NCBI RefSeq assembly: GCF_024704835.1
Contig: NZ_JAMXBE010000004.1
Span: 248,001-312,000, forward strand
DNA length: 64,000 nucleotides
Direction of reading: 5' to 3'
Origin: Parapedobacter tibetensis
Lineage (GTDB): Bacteria > Bacteroidota > Bacteroidia > Sphingobacteriales > Sphingobacteriaceae
Made by a program: the position numbers and the translations under genes. Below the pieces are notes generated by a model. The model was given only the letters and a program-made list of their open reading frames with translations. It was not told the origin of the DNA and searched no databases. Below, one piece after another: positions 52,641 through 62,274 of the stretch. Position 1 is the stretch's first letter; each line of letters opens with the position of its first letter.

Positions 52641-53279
52641 GCGGCATGTTGATCCTTCTCTATGGTTAAAAAAGTTTAAAATTATATTTTATTTTATTTT
52701 TTATAGTTTTATTTTATTAATTTTACAATACTATTTATAAACCTACTTAGCCAACTGTTATGAAAGTAAAAATTTACTTTTTTCTCTATTTGAACGGATT
52801 TCTTCATCATACATCCTATGTATATTCCTAATTATAAGAATTTAACGAAAAAACATTCAATCGGTTGAACCCCGATAGGTTATTTCCAAATGAGATTTAG
52901 GGCAGTGGGTTATTCTTCAAGAACTTTCAAATCGGCTGGAAAAAGTTATGATAACCCAAAATTAACAACTACTAAACATGAAAACCTCATACTTGCAACC
53001 AAAATAAACATTCAATATCGTAAATGAAAACCAATATGAAATGAAATGAAAAGTTTTACGCTCCTTTTTTTTAGTATTTTCTGGAAAGGGAACACATTGC
53101 CTGTTCTGCACCGCGCCAGCAATATGCAACCTCATTGGCCACGGTACTCTTTTTATCGCTCGGCACGTAGCCGCGCAACAAACTTTATCTTATCATAACC
53201 CAATATTAACCAATTATAAACAACAAACCCTCAAACTTGCGGCCGTATAAGCTGCTTGCAAATTTAAACTATTTATGCA
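52641..53279. promoter_or_regulatory. Long intergenic region upstream of the second uptake locus
   Basis: A 640-bp gap. The first part (about 52670-52740) is a T-rich, nearly pure AT stretch. An imperfect direct repeat pair lies at 52946-53000 and 53190-53244. Between them a 50-codon frame (53046-53198) starts with a hydrophobic signal-like stretch and then turns into Arg/Ser/His-rich sequence, which may be the remnant of a gene. No exact TAnnTTTG promoter was found. Confidence 0.5.
53046..53198 (+). pseudogene. Possible remnant of a secreted-protein gene
   Basis: An ATG at 53046 opens a 50-codon frame beginning MKSFTLLFFSIF, a signal-peptide-like start. The rest has an unlikely composition and ends at a TAA inside the second repeat copy. 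With a leader-like repeat on each side it could be what is left of an older first gene. It could equally be chance. Confidence 0.2.
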
Positions 53280-54635
53280 ATGAAACATTACCACTCACTG
53301 GCGTGTGTCATCACCGCCCTGCCTCTTTTGTTTGCATGTCAAAAAAACGAAGGGGAAATTAACCGTAAGGAGCACGAACCCAACGAGCCCATTACGTTGA
53401 CCTCCTTTTCGCCCCATGAGGGAGGAGCAAAAGACAAGATTTTGTTAGACGGCGAGAATTTCGGAAGCGATGCCAGCAAAATCGAGGTGTATTTCAACAA
53501 TACCCAGGCCGCTGTAGTTTCCTCCAGCGGAGATCGGATTTATGCCATCGTACCGCGTCTCCCGGGCGAAAATCCGGCCATTAAAGTAGTTATCGGTGAG
53601 CAATCCGCCACTTACGAAGAAACGTTCACCTACACGGCCCAAGCCCAGGTGACCACTGTCACAGGTACCGGGGACAGAGAGTTTGTACCGGGCACCCTAG
53701 ACCAGGCGCATGTGTGTGCAAAGTACTTGGAATTGGATGCGGAAGGCAACCTGTTCATGACCTGGCGGGATGGCACGGGCGATTCGAAATTTGGCGTGGG
53801 CCGGATCAGTGAGGCGGAAAATCTGGTGACCTCCATGTATCTGGCTAAAGAAAAGCCATATCCGTATGCCAACGGCATAACGGTAGACCGCGCCACGGGC
53901 ATGATGACGGTTTCTCACGAATCGGTCGTGGAAGTGTTTTTCTCCTTTGACCCAATAGAGGGTTGGTACCCCCGTCAGCGCAATGCCTCATTTGCCAGTG
54001 CCCACGGAATTCCAACCGGCGACCAGTATATGAACTTTATCTCTTTCAGTCCGTATGACGGCTATCTCTATACCCGTTCACGTGATGGCAGTGTGGTGAA
54101 GATACACCCGGATACCTATGAAGCGACCGTTGTACATAAAGGATCGAAGGATGCTGATTCAAAATGGCCATATGGATCGCAGTATGGGCAGGGTGTTAAC
54201 CCGAAGAAGCCTTGGGAACTGTGGATGACCCTCCATTCAAACGCCAGTCCGAATGAATTCAAACAAGGGCTCATGGTGCTGGATTTGCGTCCGGAACATA
54301 TCGATGAAGGGTTCAAACGGGTCAACGCGACCGGTGGCAGTGGCCACCGCGATGGACCGCTCGAAGATGCGGTATTCAACTATCCAAAAGACATCAAGTT
54401 TGATAACGACGGAAACATGTTCGTGGCGGACTATGGCAACCATTGTATCCGTATGGTATCGGCAGACGGCATCGTCACCACGGTAGCGGGGCAGCCCGGA
54501 GTGGCAGGCTACAGAGATGGCGGTCCGATCGAGTCCATGTTCAACAACCCCTGGGGGGTTGCGGTCAACGAACAAGGCGATATCTATATCGCTGACTATG
54601 GCAATTCACGGATTCGCAAACTAATTATTGAATAA
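53280..54635 (+). CDS. IPT/TIG and NHL-repeat surface lipoprotein
   Basis: This is a predicted outer-surface lipoprotein of 451 residues. The signal ends in LLFAC, with the lipidated Cys near residue 20. An IPT/TIG domain (about 38-120: ITLTSFSPHEGGAKDKILLDGENFG) is followed by an NHL-type beta-propeller. Its repeats end in motifs such as FNYPKDIKFDNDGNMFVADYGNHCIRMV and NNPWGVAVNEQGDIYIADYGNSRIRKL, given in part. This architecture is common in Bacteroidota uptake loci. Here it is the first gene, 17 bp before susC, so it probably serves as an accessory glycan-binding protein. Confidence 0.9.
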   Translation: MKHYHSLACVITALPLLFACQKNEGEINRKEHEPNEPITLTSFSPHEGGAKDKILLDGENFGSDASKIEVYFNNTQAAVVSSSGDRIYAIVPRLPGENPAIKVVIGEQSATYEETFTYTAQAQVTTVTGTGDREFVPGTLDQAHVCAKYLELDAEGNLFMTWRDGTGDSKFGVGRISEAENLVTSMYLAKEKPYPYANGITVDRATGMMTVSHESVVEVFFSFDPIEGWYPRQRNASFASAHGIPTGDQYMNFISFSPYDGYLYTRSRDGSVVKIHPDTYEATVVHKGSKDADSKWPYGSQYGQGVNPKKPWELWMTLHSNASPNEFKQGLMVLDLRPEHIDEGFKRVNATGGSGHRDGPLEDAVFNYPKDIKFDNDGNMFVADYGNHCIRMVSADGIVTTVAGQPGVAGYRDGGPIESMFNNPWGVAVNEQGDIYIADYGNSRIRKLIIE

Positions 54636-54652
54636 TCAAGCTGTCTAATACA

Positions 54653-57600
54653 ATGAGAATCATTCATATATTGTGCCTGTTGCCGTTATGTTTATTGCAC
54701 ATGGCCACTTTTGCACAGCAAACACAAGAGTTAACGATTGCCGGTACGGTCGTCAATGAAGCTGGCCAGCCGCTATCCGCCGTGTCTATTTATATCAAAG
54801 ACAGGGCCGCCACCGGTACATCAACCAATGCCAATGGAGCGTTTAGCATAAACGCGGTCTATGGGGACAGGCTGGTGTTTACGTACATCGGTTATGAACC
54901 CTTCGAGCATGTCGCCATCGAATCGACCAATGACCTGTCCATCGCGCTCACCAACAAGAGTGAGGCCCTCGACGAAGTCGTTGTGGTCGGTCTGGGTGCT
55001 AAGCAGCGAAAGATCAGCTCGGTCGGCGCCATTACCACTGTAGATCCCAAAGATCTGCAATCGCCAGCCCCCTCCATTGCCAACCTGCTTGGTGGACGGG
55101 CAGCCGGCGTGATTTCGATGCAGGCCAGTGGTGAGCCCGGACAAAACATCGCTGACTTCTGGATACGTGGTATCGGTACATTCGGCGCCAATAGCAGCGC
55201 CCTTGTACTCATCGATGGGTTGGAAGGTGATCTGAACACCCTGGATCCGGCGGATGTCGAGAGCTTCTCCATACTGAAGGATGCGTCGGCCACCGCCGTT
55301 TATGGGGTACGCGGTGCCAACGGGGTGGTATTGGTCACGACCAAGCGAGGTACTGTGGATCGTATACAGATCACCGCCCGCGCCAACACCACCCTTTCGC
55401 GGCTCAATCGGCTGCCGGAATACCTGCGCGCTTATGACTATGCCCAATTGGCCAATGAGGCTGCTTTCGCCCGCAACCAATCGCCTGTTTATACCGAAAC
55501 CGAGCTGGGTATCATCCAGGGCGGACTGGATCCGGATATATATCCGGATGTGAGCTGGCAGGACGAAATCCTCAACAAAAACTTCTGGCGCCAAAGCTAT
55601 TATATCAGTGGGCGTGGCGGATCTGACGTAGCCCGTTACTTCCTGAGCTTGGGCGGAAAAAGTGAAACTGCCGCTTACAAGGTAGACAAAAGCAGCCCCT
55701 ACAGCTCGAATGTAGGCTTCGATTCCTACACCTATCGGATTAACCTGGATATCAACCTCACCCCAACCACAAAAGTATACCTGGGATCGGATGGATACCT
55801 ATCCAAACTGGATCAGCCCGGTGTAGCCAATACCGACTTTATATGGGGTGCACAGTCATCGCTCACACCGTTAGCCGTTCCCACACAATATTCCAACGGC
55901 ATGCTGCCCGCCATGGGGAGTGATGGGTTATCATCTCCCTCTGTGCTTATCAACCGTACAGGGAAAGCCTCGGAACAGTGGTACAAAGGTAAAACGACCC
56001 TCTCGCTGGATCAAGACCTTTCCCGTATTCTGGCGGGGCTCAAGGTCCGTGTGCAGGGGGCGTACGATCTCCACAGTAGATTTAACGAGCGCAGATGGAT
56101 ACAGCCGGCGCTCTACCAGGCGATGGGCCGGGATTATGACGGATCGCTCATCACCCAAGAAACGGTACAGGAAAGCGCTGCGCTCTACGGTAAAGATACA
56201 CGGCAGTACCGCAAGTATCACCTGGAGTCCATGATCAACTACGACCAGCAATTTGGTGATGACCACCGCACATCCGCATTGATCTATTACTACATCAGCG
56301 ATGCTAAAAACACCGAAGATGCCACCAACAATTTAACCGCTATTCCCGTGCGCTATCAAGGGATATCCAGTCGGCTGACCTACGGCTTCCGGGATACCTA
56401 CCTGCTGGATGTCAACTTTGGGTATACGGGCTCCGAAAACTTCCAGCCGGGCAGGCAGTACGGCTTTTTCCCATCCGTGGCATTGGGTTGGGTGCCCACG
56501 AGCTACGAATTTATACAGGAAAAGGCTCCTTGGCTCAATTACTTCAAGATCCGGGCTTCTTATGGCACCGTGGGAAACGACCGTATCGTCAACGATCTCC
56601 GTTTTCCTTACCTCACCAAGGCCAATCAGGGTTTCAGCACCATATGGGGAGTCGGTGGTATAGAAACCATCAACGAAACCCGTATCGGAGCCGATAACCT
56701 CGCGTGGGAAAGGGCCATCAAGTCCAACCTGGGGATTGAGGGTAGGCTCTTCAACAATAAGATCGATTTTGTCATTGACTTCTTTAAGGATCAGCGTAAC
56801 GGAATTTTCCAACAGCGTGTACAAGTGCCCGAGTACGTAGGGGTGGTCACCAATCCCTGGGCCAATGTGGGGCGGATGAAAAGTACCGGTGCCGATGGAA
56901 ACATCAGCTACAACACGCAGCTTACCCCCGACTTCGGTTTTACGGTGCGGGGTAATTTCACCTACTCCAAAAATGTAGTACAGAATTGGGAACAAGCCTA
57001 TATGGAATATCCGTACCTGGAATACAACGGCTTTCCGTACGGTTCCATCCGTGGCTATCAGGCCCTCGGCTTATTCAAGGACGAAGACGATGTCAAGTAC
57101 AGTCCGAAACAGACTTTCGGAGCCGTTTTGCCAGGGGATATCAAATATAAAGATGTCAATGGCGACGGGGTGATCAATACGCTAGACAAGGTACCATTGA
57201 CCCATAGCGACTATCCCTTGTTGATGTTTGGTTTTGGCGGAGAGTTCCGCTATAAAAATCTATCATTGGGCGTACTGTTCAAGGGAACCGGAAGAACACC
57301 TTTCTACTATGTTGGAATGCCTAAAACTTATAAGAACGTCACAGAAATCAACGGTATGGGCTATATGCCTTTCTACAACGGTACGCTGGGCAATGTGATC
57401 ACGATGGCAAACGACCCGAAAACCCGGTGGATTCCACTGGACTATGCCATCGAAAACGGTATCGATCCGGCGTTGGCAGAAAACCCGGATGCCCGTTTCC
57501 CGCGCCTGCAATATGGCAAGAACAGCAATAACACCCAATTATCGTCATTTTGGCAAGACGACGCGCGCTACATACGCCTGCAGGAGATCACACTGAGTTA

Positions 57601-57781
57601 CCGTGTCAGTCCGTCCTTCATGCAAAGGGTAGGTATCAGCTCGATGGATCTCCAGTTTGTGGGAAACAACCTCTATATATGGGACAATGTGAAAATCTTT
57701 GACCCGGAACAGGCCGCATGGAACGGCCGTAAATACCCCATACCTGCTACGTATTCGGCACAGGTATATATCAATTTCTAG
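54653..57781 (+). CDS. SusC/RagA family TonB-dependent transporter (third locus)
   Basis: This is an outer-membrane TonB-dependent importer of 1042 residues. The signal peptide ends at TFAQQ. A carboxypeptidase-regulatory-like domain (about 25-100) precedes the plug with SILKDASATAVYGVRGANGVVLVTTKRG (in part). The barrel ends in AQVYINF. Its sequence and base composition differ clearly from the two SusC proteins at 25-35 kb, and its leader lacks their shared control region. It pairs with the SusD gene 22 bp downstream. The substrate is unknown because no degradative enzyme is encoded nearby. Confidence 0.96.
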   Translation: MRIIHILCLLPLCLLHMATFAQQTQELTIAGTVVNEAGQPLSAVSIYIKDRAATGTSTNANGAFSINAVYGDRLVFTYIGYEPFEHVAIESTNDLSIALTNKSEALDEVVVVGLGAKQRKISSVGAITTVDPKDLQSPAPSIANLLGGRAAGVISMQASGEPGQNIADFWIRGIGTFGANSSALVLIDGLEGDLNTLDPADVESFSILKDASATAVYGVRGANGVVLVTTKRGTVDRIQITARANTTLSRLNRLPEYLRAYDYAQLANEAAFARNQSPVYTETELGIIQGGLDPDIYPDVSWQDEILNKNFWRQSYYISGRGGSDVARYFLSLGGKSETAAYKVDKSSPYSSNVGFDSYTYRINLDINLTPTTKVYLGSDGYLSKLDQPGVANTDFIWGAQSSLTPLAVPTQYSNGMLPAMGSDGLSSPSVLINRTGKASEQWYKGKTTLSLDQDLSRILAGLKVRVQGAYDLHSRFNERRWIQPALYQAMGRDYDGSLITQETVQESAALYGKDTRQYRKYHLESMINYDQQFGDDHRTSALIYYYISDAKNTEDATNNLTAIPVRYQGISSRLTYGFRDTYLLDVNFGYTGSENFQPGRQYGFFPSVALGWVPTSYEFIQEKAPWLNYFKIRASYGTVGNDRIVNDLRFPYLTKANQGFSTIWGVGGIETINETRIGADNLAWERAIKSNLGIEGRLFNNKIDFVIDFFKDQRNGIFQQRVQVPEYVGVVTNPWANVGRMKSTGADGNISYNTQLTPDFGFTVRGNFTYSKNVVQNWEQAYMEYPYLEYNGFPYGSIRGYQALGLFKDEDDVKYSPKQTFGAVLPGDIKYKDVNGDGVINTLDKVPLTHSDYPLLMFGFGGEFRYKNLSLGVLFKGTGRTPFYYVGMPKTYKNVTEINGMGYMPFYNGTLGNVITMANDPKTRWIPLDYAIENGIDPALAENPDARFPRLQYGKNSNNTQLSSFWQDDARYIRLQEITLSYRVSPSFMQRVGISSMDLQFVGNNLYIWDNVKIFDPEQAAWNGRKYPIPATYSAQVYINF

Positions 57782-57803
57782 GCGACATACATAAATCAAC
57801 GAC

Positions 57804-59852
57804 ATGAAAACGTCAATAATCATAAAAAGAATAGCGAGCGCAGCCCTGATCATTCAGCTGGTTGCGATGATGACATCCTGCGAGGACTACCTGAATATCG
57901 ACAGTTACTTCGACGATGAATTTAACATCGATTCGGCATTTAGCAATACCCGAAATATGGAAGCTTATATGTGGGGGGCAGCCTCATTGTTCAATGACGA
58001 AGCTAGAACCATCCGGAGCAATTACACTCCGGGGCCTATGGCAACGGACGAAGGTTTCAACGGGCTGACAGGTGTTGGAACCACCAATATCTATTACGGG
58101 ATGGATTTTGCTACGGGAAACATTACGCCGGATAAATTTGGCGGACTCAACCAATGGAACAGGTATTACAAAATCATCCGGAAATGCAATTTGATCCTGG
58201 AAAACCTGGAGCGGCCGGCCGATATGACCAATCTTGACCGACAACGGATCGACGGGTATACACGCTTCATACGGGCCTATGCCTACTACAATATTTTGGT
58301 GGATTATGGCCCGCCGATATTGGTAGGTGATGAAGTGCTCAACACGAACGAATCCATGGAATACTATGACCGTCCGCGGTCTACCTATGACGAAGCGATG
58401 GACTACACCTGTGCGGAATTTGAGAAAGCAGCTCAACTGATACCGGCAGACGTGGGGCTTCTCAACTTTGGACGCCCGACGAAAGGAGCGGCATTGGCGC
58501 TGGTCGCCCGTTTACGGCTGATACACGCCAGTCCGTTGTATAATGGTGGCGAAGCAGCCCGTTCTTACTTTGGCAATTGGACACGGAAGACTGACGGGGT
58601 GCACTATGTTTCCCAGCAATACGACGAAAGCCGCTGGGCATTAGCCGCAGCGGCTGCCAAACGCGTGATGGACCTCGGACAGTACCGGCTCTATGCGGTA
58701 CCTGCCGATGACAGAACCCCCACCCTGTCAACAGGCGTCACCTCGGATCCCAATTTCTATGCCACCTATCCCAACGGAGCCAACGGTATTGATGCATTCA
58801 AATCCTATTCGGATATCTTTACCGGTGAATCCGTAGCCGCCATTAATCCAGAAATTATTTGGGGGAAAAGTGCTCCGTATATCAATACAGACCTTAATCA
58901 AGGAGCCCTTCCGCCAACGCTTGGAGGTTGGGGACGCTTCTGTGTGACACAGAAAGTCGTCGACGCCTACCTCATGGATGATGGTCGGACCATACAAGAA
59001 GCACGTGGCGACACGTATTTTGAGCAAGTCAGCGATTTGCCTGCCGGTGGCACTTTTAATGACCTCTTTACCGAACAGTCGAAGAGCTTCTCGGGATACC
59101 CGCTCAATGCGGGCGTATTTAAGATGTATGCCAACCGGGAGATGCGCTTTTACGCATCAGTTGGATTTAACGAGGCGGTATGGCAGGCATTATCATCCAC
59201 AACGCTTTATAATCACACGGCCAAATACTACTTCCAGGATCTGGATGGCCGTGGCGGGGTAAGCGCGAGCTCACCCAACTATCCGATCACGGGGTACATC
59301 ATCAAAAAATGGATTCACTCTTATGATGCAAAAAATGGTACCGGGGCACGGCAACTTCCCAAGTTTTACGCCATCATCCGGTATGCCGAAATCCTGTTGT
59401 CGTATGCGGAGGCGCTCAACAACCTGACCGGCAGCCACTCCGTACAGCTGGGGGACCAAACATACACCCTGAGCCGCAATGCCGATGAGATCAAAAGTGC
59501 TTTCAATGCTATCCGCTATCGTGCCGGACTGCCGGGCTTGTCTGCAAGCCAGCTTGCCAATCAAACGGACGTGCAGCAACAAATCGAACGTGAACGCATG
59601 ATCGAGTTCCTGTGGGAAAACAGACGCTTCTACGATGTGCGTCGTTGGGGCATCTACGAGGAGACCGAACGCGAACCCATCATGGGTATGAACCCAGATG
59701 GAGCTACCAAGGAGGCTTATTACAGACGTGTCGTTCCGGGCACCTCCTCGTTCCTCACAAGAGAAGTCAATAAACGATCCAATTGGGTGCCGTTACCGCG
59801 TGCCGAATTGAGAAGGTTGCCTTCTCTCGATCAGAATCCGGGTTATAATTAG
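57804..59852 (+). CDS. RagB/SusD family lipoprotein (third locus)
   Basis: This is a surface nutrient-binding lipoprotein of 682 residues, long for the family (usually 450-600). The signal ends in MMTSC, near residue 26. The typical helix-rich pattern is present (RIDGYTRFIRAYAYYNILVDYG, ALVARLRLIHASPLYNGG, and IEREREMIEF-like IERERMIEFLWENRRFYDVRRWG near the C-terminus). The extra length lies in central insertions (about 290-480). It follows susC by 22 bp and precedes the DUF4361-like lipoprotein by 23 bp. Confidence 0.95.
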   Translation: MKTSIIIKRIASAALIIQLVAMMTSCEDYLNIDSYFDDEFNIDSAFSNTRNMEAYMWGAASLFNDEARTIRSNYTPGPMATDEGFNGLTGVGTTNIYYGMDFATGNITPDKFGGLNQWNRYYKIIRKCNLILENLERPADMTNLDRQRIDGYTRFIRAYAYYNILVDYGPPILVGDEVLNTNESMEYYDRPRSTYDEAMDYTCAEFEKAAQLIPADVGLLNFGRPTKGAALALVARLRLIHASPLYNGGEAARSYFGNWTRKTDGVHYVSQQYDESRWALAAAAAKRVMDLGQYRLYAVPADDRTPTLSTGVTSDPNFYATYPNGANGIDAFKSYSDIFTGESVAAINPEIIWGKSAPYINTDLNQGALPPTLGGWGRFCVTQKVVDAYLMDDGRTIQEARGDTYFEQVSDLPAGGTFNDLFTEQSKSFSGYPLNAGVFKMYANREMRFYASVGFNEAVWQALSSTTLYNHTAKYYFQDLDGRGGVSASSPNYPITGYIIKKWIHSYDAKNGTGARQLPKFYAIIRYAEILLSYAEALNNLTGSHSVQLGDQTYTLSRNADEIKSAFNAIRYRAGLPGLSASQLANQTDVQQQIERERMIEFLWENRRFYDVRRWGIYEETEREPIMGMNPDGATKEAYYRRVVPGTSSFLTREVNKRSNWVPLPRAELRRLPSLDQNPGYN

Positions 59853-59875
59853 GAAAGAACGATAAAAGAAAAAAA

Positions 59876-60772
59876 ATGAAAAGACGTTATATCGCAATGC
59901 TTGCACTGGGTACGGTGTTCGCATCCTGCAAGGACAATGCAGTGTTCGAAAAAGAAATGTATAAAAATGAGGTCTCTTTAATCAGCAGCGACGATCACAA
60001 TGTTTTCCAGGAGGTCGTACAATTGACCGGCGAAGAAATCATCGGGTATGTCGCCGCTTCTGTGGGAGGTACACACGCACCTCAAAAGGATCTGGTGATC
60101 GGGTTGGAGGAAGACCCGGAACCCCTGGAAGCCTATAACTGGTCGAATTTTGATGCTGCGGAAGATTTGTATGCCAAGCTAGTGCCCGCAGACAAGTACG
60201 AGCTTCTTGACGACAAGATCGTCATCAAAGCAGGCGAGCGTACGGGACGGACCATGATCAAGTTGCGTCCTGATGGCCTATCACCGGACTCGACCTATTT
60301 TATCGGATTAAAGGCCACCGACATCGCCGGCGTGGAGATCAACCCAATTAAAAACACCGTGCTTTATCAGGTCTCGTTCGAGAATGATTACGCCTCTCAG
60401 GTAACCGACTCCAGGTATACGATGACAGGGATAAAAGACGGAAACATACCCGTAGCTGCAAATAAGGAGCTTTTTCCGCTGACCCATAACAGTGTACGGA
60501 TGATCGCCGGCAACGAACTATACGAGTCGAAGGTATCAGAAATCGAGAAAAAATCCGTCATATTGGAAGTAGACGAATTCAACGAGGTGACCATCAAACC
60601 GTATAAGGAGATAGCGATTGTTCAATTAAACAACGACCCCTTGTACCCGAATATATTTAGGGTCGAAGAAGCTTTTGGAAGAAGAACCAACGTATTTCTA
60701 TTGTCTTACGAATATACAATAGATGGTGCCACAACAGTCATGAAAGAACGGGTGGAGTTGCAGATCAGGTAA
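59876..60772 (+). CDS. Lipoprotein with DUF1735/DUF4361-like (BT_3044-type) architecture
   Basis: This is a surface lipoprotein of 298 residues with the signal ending in VFASC, lipidated near residue 19. An N-terminal beta-sandwich region (about 30-165), with PADKYELLDDKIVIKAGERTG, resembles DUF1735. The C-terminal part (about 170-298), with RYTMTGIKDGNIPVAANKELFPLT (in part) and NIFRVEEAFGRRTNVF, resembles the DUF4361/BT_3044 partner domain. Such proteins accompany SusC/SusD pairs and bind glycans. It is analogous to the lipoprotein at 29130-29972 in the other locus. Confidence 0.75.
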   Translation: MKRRYIAMLALGTVFASCKDNAVFEKEMYKNEVSLISSDDHNVFQEVVQLTGEEIIGYVAASVGGTHAPQKDLVIGLEEDPEPLEAYNWSNFDAAEDLYAKLVPADKYELLDDKIVIKAGERTGRTMIKLRPDGLSPDSTYFIGLKATDIAGVEINPIKNTVLYQVSFENDYASQVTDSRYTMTGIKDGNIPVAANKELFPLTHNSVRMIAGNELYESKVSEIEKKSVILEVDEFNEVTIKPYKEIAIVQLNNDPLYPNIFRVEEAFGRRTNVFLLSYEYTIDGATTVMKERVELQIR

Positions 60773-60800
60773 CTTAACTGATTATCTTTAAAATCATACA

Positions 60801-62054
60801 ATGAAAACGAATTATCACACTAATTTTAGAAAGGCCTCGAGAAAGCTGTGGGGAATATTATGCCTGGGCTTTCTGGTTTCTTTTTCTTCCTGCAAGAAAG
60901 AAAATGAAGGAGGTACACATTTTGCGTTGAAGGATAACCCGACGGCTATGACGGTTACATCGCAAGGGTCATCCCAAACCTTTACCGTGCAGTCTGCCGG
61001 GGTATGGAAAGTCGAGCCTTTGCGCAACGAGCGATGGGTAAAGATTGAGCCCCGGGAAGGGAACGGAGAAGGAACGTTTACGGTTACTGTCGACAGGAAT
61101 ACGACGCCGGAACCCCGTCAATCTACCCTGACTTTTGTCGTGGACGGCAAAATACAAAACAACGTATTGAAAATCGAGCAAGAGGCCCATAGTCAAGAAG
61201 GCGAAGATGACGATCCTTACGTAAACCTGGATGGGCTGGAAAGTTTGGAAGTTCCCGAAGCCGGGCTTCATGGCCGATATGCGATGCGGTCTACGGGTAA
61301 CTGGAAAATAGAGATCCCTGAAGGTGCGGATTGGCTGAGCATCGAACCGATGGAGGGCCGTTTTGATACGGGGGTGACCATAGATGTCGATATCAATACC
61401 ACACCTGAATCGCGTACAGCGGGCTTGGTCTTTTACCTGGACGGTGAACAAGTCCCTGGTATATTTAACGTTAATCAGGGAGGCATGGAGGTCATCCTCT
61501 ATGAAGATTTCAATTGGTTGGGTTACGGGAGTGCCATTTTTTACACGACCTCTGGGGAAACAAGAATAGATAAGTGGAGTGCGGATGAACTAGCGAGGGG
61601 CTGGGGCTGGTACAATCCATCTGCCGATGGAATCCCGTCGACCTATGCCCGCCAGGGTTTTGTCAAATTAGGAAAAACGAATTACGGATCAGACATACGC
61701 AGTCCCAAACTGGCAGAAGTGCAAGGCATACAGAACCTGCAGGTAACATTCAAAGCGGTACCCTACGAGACGGCTGGGGGAACAAGAGACGGCACCGCCC
61801 TCAAGGTCGGCGTCATAGGCCCCGGTACAGTCAGTGTAGCTGAGTTTACGATTGACAACTGGCCTGACTATACTGCTGACCCTAACTGTACGGAGATTTG
61901 GAAATACCCCGAAACCACGCGTTCTTTCACCATTACAGGAGCTACTGCGGAGACCCAAATCTGGTTTTTGGGCGGTGATTATGACTTACGAGAGGCAGCG
62001 CCTAACAAAAACCGCATATTTTTGGATGATATCCTGGTTAGTGTACTGAAGTAA
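60801..62054 (+). CDS. BACON-domain surface lipoprotein
   Basis: This is a lipoprotein of 417 residues with the signal ending in VSFSSC, lipidated near residue 32. Two BACON domains (about 50-130 and 145-230) show the repeated VQSAGVWKVEP / RSTGNWKIEIP and WVKIEPREGNGEGTFTVTV / WLSIEPMEGRFDTGVTIDV patterns. The C-terminal 190 residues begin with VILYEDFNWLGYGS, the start typical of jelly-roll carbohydrate-binding or anchor domains, and end in NRIFLDDILVSVLK. BACON domains often accompany glycoside hydrolases or mucin-binding proteins. Here no catalytic domain is attached. It is the last gene of the operon. Confidence 0.85.
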   Translation: MKTNYHTNFRKASRKLWGILCLGFLVSFSSCKKENEGGTHFALKDNPTAMTVTSQGSSQTFTVQSAGVWKVEPLRNERWVKIEPREGNGEGTFTVTVDRNTTPEPRQSTLTFVVDGKIQNNVLKIEQEAHSQEGEDDDPYVNLDGLESLEVPEAGLHGRYAMRSTGNWKIEIPEGADWLSIEPMEGRFDTGVTIDVDINTTPESRTAGLVFYLDGEQVPGIFNVNQGGMEVILYEDFNWLGYGSAIFYTTSGETRIDKWSADELARGWGWYNPSADGIPSTYARQGFVKLGKTNYGSDIRSPKLAEVQGIQNLQVTFKAVPYETAGGTRDGTALKVGVIGPGTVSVAEFTIDNWPDYTADPNCTEIWKYPETTRSFTITGATAETQIWFLGGDYDLREAAPNKNRIFLDDILVSVLK

Positions 62055-62274
62055 ATTCCGTGAGGGGGCTTATTACCGAAGAGTCATTTGGCTGGAGCTA
62101 TTGTATTGAATTATTTTGCGGGGCAGTTTATTGGAAATGTAGGTGCGGAGAACATATTTCTAACGTTGGCTTTTCCGCACCCCATTGCAACAATTATCCT
62201 ATTGAAAATGATTAAAAGGGAAAAACCAGCGGATTGAAATTGTAGGTACGCTAAACTGTTGATATCAAAAATCA
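62055..62274. other. Convergent intergenic gap
   Basis: Between the BACON gene and the exonuclease gene. An 8-bp inverted repeat GGTGCGGA / TCCGCACC (62142-62149, 62174-62181) is the only structure seen; with a 24-base loop and no T run it is a poor terminator. Confidence 0.3.

Noticed and set aside
62142-62181. Inverted repeat GGTGCGGA/TCCGCACC as terminator
   Set aside because: Long loop and no T run on either strand.
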